Below, in pieces: positions 60,275 to 64,000 of a stretch of DNA of 64,000 bases. A program made the translations under genes and the position numbers. The notes under the pieces are model-generated. The model was not told where the DNA came from. It ran no database searches and was given only the letters and a program-made list of their open reading frames with translations. Origin of the DNA: Microbacterium lacus. GTDB lineage: Bacteria; Actinomycetota; Actinomycetes; Actinomycetales; Microbacteriaceae. How positions within the stretch are numbered: the stretch's first letter is position 1; every line of letters starts with the position of its first letter. Location: the NCBI RefSeq assembly GCF_002812805.1, contig NZ_NMUM01000044.1, positions 355,081-419,080 on the forward strand, written 5' to 3'.

Positions 60275-61117
60275 GTGCGCGAAAGAGTAGTTGTCGGTGT
60301 GACGGATGCGGCTGCGTCGCGGAGGGCCGTCGACTGGGCCGCCGATCGAGCCGCCGGTCGGGGCGATGCGGTAGAACTCGTTTCCATCGTCGGAGGCGCG
60401 GTCGGGGTCGTCGGCGAGGGCCGAGTGATCGACGAGGCGCTCGAGCTCACGCAGCACCTGCTCGATCGAGAAGCCGAGCGCGTTCGCGAACGAGGAGTGC
60501 CCGTCGAGACGCGCGTGGGTCGGGGCAATCCCGTTGAACAGCTCATCGAGGCCTCGACGGGAGCAGCCCTTCTGGTCATCGGTAGTGATTACCGGGGCCC
60601 CGAGTCGGGTCCTGCTCGCGGGCCGCACGGGATCCGCATCACCGCGGGCGCGCACTGCCCGGTCGTCGTCGTACCCGACCTCGATATGGCGGCGCGCGAG
60701 GGCGTGGTCGTCGGAGCGGATGGGTCGGCGGTATCGGAAGCTGCGATCGCCTTTGCGGCGGCGGAGGCGGAGCGTTCCGGTGAGCCGCTCATCGCGGTGA
60801 GCACCTGGTCGCCCGTCGCCATCCCGCTCGGGATGCGAACGTATCCCGATGAGTACCTGCGCAACATGCAGATCCTCACGGAGGAGTCGCTGGCGATATC
60901 GCTTGCCGGCCTCGCGCAGCTCTACCCCGATCTGGTCGTCCGCAGTGTCGTCGAGAGCAGCTACAGCCCGGATGCGGTGATCAACCGGCTCGCGATGAAC
61001 GCGCGGCTCGCGGTCATCGGCTCCCACGGCCGTGGACCGATCGCCCGGTTCATCCTCGGATCCACCAGCCAGCAGGTTCTCAACCGGCTAGCGACCGCAA
61101 CCGTCGTCGTGCGGTGA
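60275..61117 (+). CDS. Universal stress protein, tandem UspA domains
   Basis: 280 residues, two UspA folds. Domain 1 (about 1-138) starts RVVVGVTDAAASRRAVDWAA and ends in HCPVVVVPD. Domain 2 (about 144-280) starts VVVGADGSAVSEAAIAFAA, with the ATP-binding GSHGRGPIARFILGSTSQQV. Mycobacterial DosR-regulon proteins have the same two-domain form. It presumably binds ATP and supports survival in hypoxia or stationary phase. GTG start. Divergent from the P-type ATPase, as ctpF is neighboured by a Usp gene in M. tuberculosis. Confidence 0.93.
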   Translation: MRERVVVGVTDAAASRRAVDWAADRAAGRGDAVELVSIVGGAVGVVGEGRVIDEALELTQHLLDREAERVRERGVPVETRVGRGNPVEQLIEASTGAALLVIGSDYRGPESGPARGPHGIRITAGAHCPVVVVPDLDMAAREGVVVGADGSAVSEAAIAFAAAEAERSGEPLIAVSTWSPVAIPLGMRTYPDEYLRNMQILTEESLAISLAGLAQLYPDLVVRSVVESSYSPDAVINRLAMNARLAVIGSHGRGPIARFILGSTSQQVLNRLATATVVVR

Positions 61118-61458
61118 CAGGTGTATCCGGGTCTTGAGTGGCGGACGACGGCGCCCATCAAGCCCGGATTGCCCGACTAGTGCACACACGGCTCTCTCCG
61201 CTAGATTGCGGTCCTGGACGCTCGTTGTCTTCGCGCATGTCCCCGTGCAGGCCATCCGCATGCCCCGGGTCCGTGCCCATACGGTGCCCACATCTCAACA
61301 CGAACGAGACCGACCGAAAGGGGTCGAACACCGACCGCAACACGCTTGGAACCGCATGAATCCGCGGCCTTCTGATCGAACTGGAATGGGTCCGAGCGGG
61401 ACTCTTTGGGGTTCAAATCCCTCCGTCTCCGCCACATCGTTTCGGCCAAGATGAAGTC
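61118..61458. other. Gene-poor stretch holding the right-hand tRNA-derived repeat
   Basis: No frame has convincing protein character. The sequence just before the repeat (GGGTCCGAGCGGGACTCTTT) still resembles the variable arm and T-stem of the tRNA, but no anticodon stem or 5' acceptor is present, so this is a fragment and not a second tRNA. Confidence 0.6.
61409..61435 (+). repeat. Right copy of the 27-base tRNA-derived direct repeat (attR-like)
   Basis: Identical over 27 bases to 53118-53144, the 3' end of tRNA-Ser(GCU). Confidence 0.85.
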
Positions 61459-62204
61459 ATGATGTCGCTTCATGGCCTCGAGGCCCTCAACCGGGCGTTC
61501 GCCGAGCAAGCCGCGGCAGTCGGGGCCGATGCCATCGTGCAGAGCGCGATCTGGCCGACTGCCGGGCAGATGATCGATCACCTCGGAAACGTCCAGGCCT
61601 GGGTTACCGAGATCGTGCGCACCGGGGCGCCCGCGGATCGCAAGGCCCTCGTTCGCCCCGAAGACGAGGATCCCGTCGAGTGGTTCACGCAAACGAGCCG
61701 CAGGCTCGTGGCAACGCTTGCGAGCGTGAACCCGGACCGCGAGTGCTGGACACTGTTTGAAGCGCCATCCATCACCTCGTTCTGGGGGCGTCGGATGACA
61801 CGTACGAGGCGGCCAAACATCTCTGGGACCTCCGGACGGCCAGCGACGCAGCGCCACCGATGCCGGAGGAGCTGGAACTCGGACAGCAGGCCGACGCCAT
61901 CGACGAGTTCGTGGAGGTCTTTGTGCCCGCCGCGCGTGCTCGCGGGATCGAGCCCCTTCCGCACGATCTCTTCCTGGTGGCGGACGACATCGACCGCAGC
62001 TGGCGATTCACGGCGGACTGGAACGTCATCGCCGCCATAGGGACAGACGTGCCCCTCGCGTCTGAAGTGCTGCGCGCGGACGTCGGCGATCTGGCTCTAG
62101 TGCTCTGGGAGCGTGCGAATCCGTGGCAATTGCCGGACCGCTTTCGCATCGAGAACGGAGACACTGCTCTGCGTGCGCTCGTGAGCACACCCGTCCACCT
62201 GTAG
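61459..62204 (+). pseudogene. Frameshifted maleylpyruvate isomerase-family (mycothiol-dependent, DinB-like) gene
   Basis: The first ~113 codons encode a DinB-like/TIGR03083-type N-terminus (GADAIVQSAIWPTAGQMIDHL, FWGRRM). After about 61796 the frame turns to Arg/Ser-rich nonsense, while the expected continuation DTYEAAKHLWDLRTASDAAP then PMPEELELGQQADAIDEFVE is found in another frame and runs to 62204 (the conserved C-terminal MDMPI_C part). A loss of 1 mod 3 bases at CGGATGACACGTACGAGG explains it. In intact members the N-terminal domain binds metal and uses mycothiol. It lies between the tRNA-derived repeat and the IS element, a degraded zone; sequencing error is possible. Confidence 0.8.
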
Positions 62205-62568
62205 TCGAAGAGTTCAATCTCGGGTGACCCCGCGCAGCCCTGATTTTGAAGGGCTGATCAGCCGTATCCTGCCTCGCTCGTGCGGCACGCATCTAGGATC
62301 CTGATGGGTCCATCTACGATCCTGATACGCCGGAATCGCCCCTCGAATCGGCCCGCGCAGCCCCGACGGACGGATGCTCCGGGCAGGAATCCGGGTCCGC
62401 CGATCGGGCGCTGAGCGCGACGCCCGTGACGGCTCGGTGACACATGTCACAACGGCACTCCGAAACCGCGGCCGGGGGCACTCGAGACGCCGGAAAAGCG
62501 CGTCGTTCCGCGGGTTGCGGGTCCTTCGGCAACGACAAGCCAGCGGCGTCGTTGCGTCGGATGGTCAA
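62205..62568. other. Gene-free stretch before the IS256 element
   Basis: No convincing coding frame. It contains GTGACA-CA-TGTCAC (62437-62450), a 6-base-arm palindrome of CRP/FNR-like shape, and a near-repeat of ATCCTGAT (about 62299 and 62319). No gene is close enough to assign these a role. Confidence 0.5.
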
Positions 62569-63994
62569 GTCCCGTGTTGTGGTGTCAATCCGGCTGCTTC
62601 CTTGATGGGTGAGGGTCAGGCGGTGAGGAACAGGTCGGGGCGCTCAGGCTCGGCGTGGTCTTGGAGTGTGTGGACGAGTTTGCGCATGGAGATGTCGGAG
62701 AGGTAGCGGCGTTCACCGTATTGCCATTCCTCGTGCTGCTCCTGCAGGACGGCGCCGATGAGGCGGGTGACGGAGTCGCGGTCGGGGAAGATCTGCACGA
62801 CGTCGGCGCGGCGTTTGATCTCACGGTTGAGGCGCTCGATCGGGTTGTTGGACCAGACCTTCTGCCAATGCTCACGCGGGAGCGGCGCGAATCCGGTGAG
62901 GTCTGCTTCGGCAGCATTGAGCATGTCTGCGATCTCCGGGAACGACCCGCGGAGGGACGTGGAGACCTGGTGATACTGGGCGATCACGGCCTCGGGGGTG
63001 GTCTGCGCGAAGATCGTCGAGATCAGCGCGTTGACGGGCTTGGAGCGTGCCGATCCGAGCTTCTGGGTGACGTTACGAGCGAAGTGGACGCGGCATCTCT
63101 GCCAGCCCGATCCGGGGAGGATCGCTTTGACGGCGGCTTTGATGCCGGCGTGAGCGTCGGACGTGACGAGGGTCACGCCGAGCGGGTCTGTGTCGGTGGA
63201 GACTTTCAGACCGCGGTCGCGGAGGGAGCGGAGGAACTCGGTCCAGAAGTCCGTCGTCTCCGCGTCGCCGAGAGCCATCCCGAGGATCTCCCGACGGCCG
63301 TCGCCGCTGACCCCGGTCGCGACGATGAGGGCTTGGGAGAGAACCCGGCCACGGTGGCGCACGTCGAGGTAGGTGGCGTCCAGGAACAGGTACGGGAACC
63401 AGGTGTGATCGAGCCGGCGGTGCAGAAACTCGTGCACCACCTCATCGATCTCGGAGCAGATGCGGGAGACGGTGGACCGGCTGATGCCGGTGTCGTTGCC
63501 CAGCGCGCGGACGAGCTGGTCGACCTTGCGGGTGGAGACTCCGTCGATCCAGGCCTGGCAGATCACCGCGTAGAGCGCCTTGTCGACACGGCGGCGTGGG
63601 CTGAGCAGGCTCGGGAAGAACGACCCCTCCCGCAGCTTCGGAATCTGAATGTCGACCTCCCCCGCGGGCGTGGCGAGCGTCTTCGCGCGAGCACCGTTGC
63701 GACGCGTGGTGCGCTCCGCCGTGCGTTCGTAACGGGCCGCGCCGATCTTCGCGGTCGCTTCCGCGTCAACAAGGTCCTGCAGCCCCGCCTGCAGCATCCG
63801 ACGGAACACGTCGGAATGGGCGAGGTCAGGATCGGCGAGGACTTCTGCGATCAGGGTCGTCAAGGCAGACTGATTCTGGGTCATCGTGGGATCTCTTCTT
63901 TGCTTCTTGGCGGAAACAACTGGTCATCCCACGATGGCCCTCCTACGTCAACGACGACGAGAACCCCGCAGGAATTGACACCAAGCTACGAGAC
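62569..63994 (-). mobile_element. IS256-family insertion sequence
   Basis: One transposase gene flanked by imperfect terminal inverted repeats: GTCCCGTGTTGTGGTGTCAA at the left end (from 62569) and, read inward from the right, GTCTCGTAGCTTGGTGTCAA (ending 63994), 15 of 20 matching and continuing briefly. Total about 1.43 kb, typical for IS256. A target duplication is not evident in the six bases left before the window ends, so the outer boundary could shift by a few bases. Confidence 0.8.
62616..63884 (-). CDS. IS256-family (Mutator-type) transposase
   Basis: 422 residues, full length. DDE residues are placed at Asp169 (YLFLDATYLDVRHRG), Asp243 (TLVTSDAHAGIKAA) and Glu350 (WSNNPIERLNREIKRRADVV), with the family CRVHFARN segment between. 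The N-terminal part binds the ends (MTQNQSALTTLIAEVLADPD onward). The frame is intact and the element therefore potentially active. It cuts and joins DNA at the inverted repeats. Confidence 0.95.
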   Translation of the reverse strand: MTQNQSALTTLIAEVLADPDLAHSDVFRRMLQAGLQDLVDAEATAKIGAARYERTAERTTRRNGARAKTLATPAGEVDIQIPKLREGSFFPSLLSPRRRVDKALYAVICQAWIDGVSTRKVDQLVRALGNDTGISRSTVSRICSEIDEVVHEFLHRRLDHTWFPYLFLDATYLDVRHRGRVLSQALIVATGVSGDGRREILGMALGDAETTDFWTEFLRSLRDRGLKVSTDTDPLGVTLVTSDAHAGIKAAVKAILPGSGWQRCRVHFARNVTQKLGSARSKPVNALISTIFAQTTPEAVIAQYHQVSTSLRGSFPEIADMLNAAEADLTGFAPLPREHWQKVWSNNPIERLNREIKRRADVVQIFPDRDSVTRLIGAVLQEQHEEWQYGERRYLSDISMRKLVHTLQDHAEPERPDLFLTA

Positions 63995-64000
63995 GCACCC

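Larger units (their letters stand above)
53118..61435. mobile_element. Candidate tRNA-Ser-integrated genomic island (ion transport/stress cargo)
   Basis: Perfect 27-base direct repeats, one being the 3' end of an intact tRNA-Ser gene, bound 8.3 kb. The cargo is two CNNM/CBS proteins, DedA, a P-type ATPase and a universal stress protein. This is the geometry left by integration at a tRNA, but no integrase or excisionase is visible, so the element would be immobile or the repeat a relic. The gene-poor stretches just inside each end fit island boundaries. Confidence 0.5.

Noticed and set aside
61330..61435. Second complete tRNA or tmRNA at the right repeat
   Set aside because: No 5' acceptor GGAGACG, anticodon stem or tmRNA tag region could be found; only the T-arm and 3' acceptor are present.
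61201..61857. 218-codon minus-strand frame containing WRRRRDLNPKE
   Set aside because: That phrase is the reverse translation of a tRNA 3' end, a known source of spurious proteins; the rest opposes the frameshifted gene.
1..64000. CRISPR array, integrase, toxin-antitoxin, phage structural or biosynthetic cluster
   Set aside because: No regularly spaced repeats, tyrosine/serine recombinase motifs, toxin families or NRPS/PKS signatures were seen on either strand.

Overview
The window is one stretch of high-GC actinobacterial chromosome. Codon use is strongly GC3-biased. Several genes have a TANNNT -10 box only 6-8 bases before the start codon (leaderless-type promoters). The gene content (prpDBC, a fused PutA, a DUF222/HNH protein, a SipW-type signal peptidase, IS256) points to Microbacteriaceae, most likely Microbacterium. 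That assignment is inference; no database was searched.

Layout. 1-7.3 kb: prpD (left end cut), prpB and prpC of the 2-methylcitrate cycle, a b-type cytochrome membrane protein, then a histidine kinase / response regulator / DUF4097 operon. 7.3-17.8 kb: GNAT enzyme, small membrane protein, thioesterase, bifunctional PutA, a TetR gene facing a membrane protein/XRE/MDR dehydrogenase operon (dehydrogenase 3' end frameshifted), and an overlapping DDAH-family/ornithine aminotransferase pair. 17.8-24.9 kb: YedY/sulfite-oxidase-like membrane enzyme, the ATP-grasp / alpha-E / transglutaminase cassette, and a MarR-MFS pair. 24.9-32.2 kb: alpha/beta hydrolase, lipoate-ligase-like protein overlapping an orphan DNA methyltransferase, TetR-carboxylesterase, GH3 beta-glucosidase. 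32.4-41.5 kb: galTK divergent from a LacI regulator, glycerate kinase, phosphoglucomutase, and a second two-component system with an unusual 724-residue kinase. 41.5-51.4 kb: DUF222/HNH protein, SipW-type substrate plus peptidase, pheA, LLM flavoenzyme, photolyase, lipid kinase, serS, HAD phosphatase.

51.5-64 kb: tRNA-Ser(UGA), an LCP cell-wall ligase, and tRNA-Ser(GCU). The last 27 bases of tRNA-Ser(GCU) recur perfectly 8.3 kb downstream. The enclosed segment holds two CNNM/CBS transporters, a DedA protein, a CtpF-like P-type ATPase and a universal stress protein, and no integrase. Its regulatory regions carry GGG(A/C)C-N4-GTCC-type boxes resembling DosR/DevR sites. Beyond it lie a frameshifted mycothiol-dependent-type gene and an IS256-family element at the window edge.

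Metabolic links. The DDAH-family enzyme, RocD and PutA could carry arginine-derived carbon through ornithine and glutamate semialdehyde to glutamate. The gal genes, phosphoglucomutase and the beta-glucosidase feed hexoses into glycolysis. serS sits within 4 kb of two of its tRNA substrates. At least three families of short palindromic intergenic repeats occur, one of which appears to have inserted between two translationally coupled genes.
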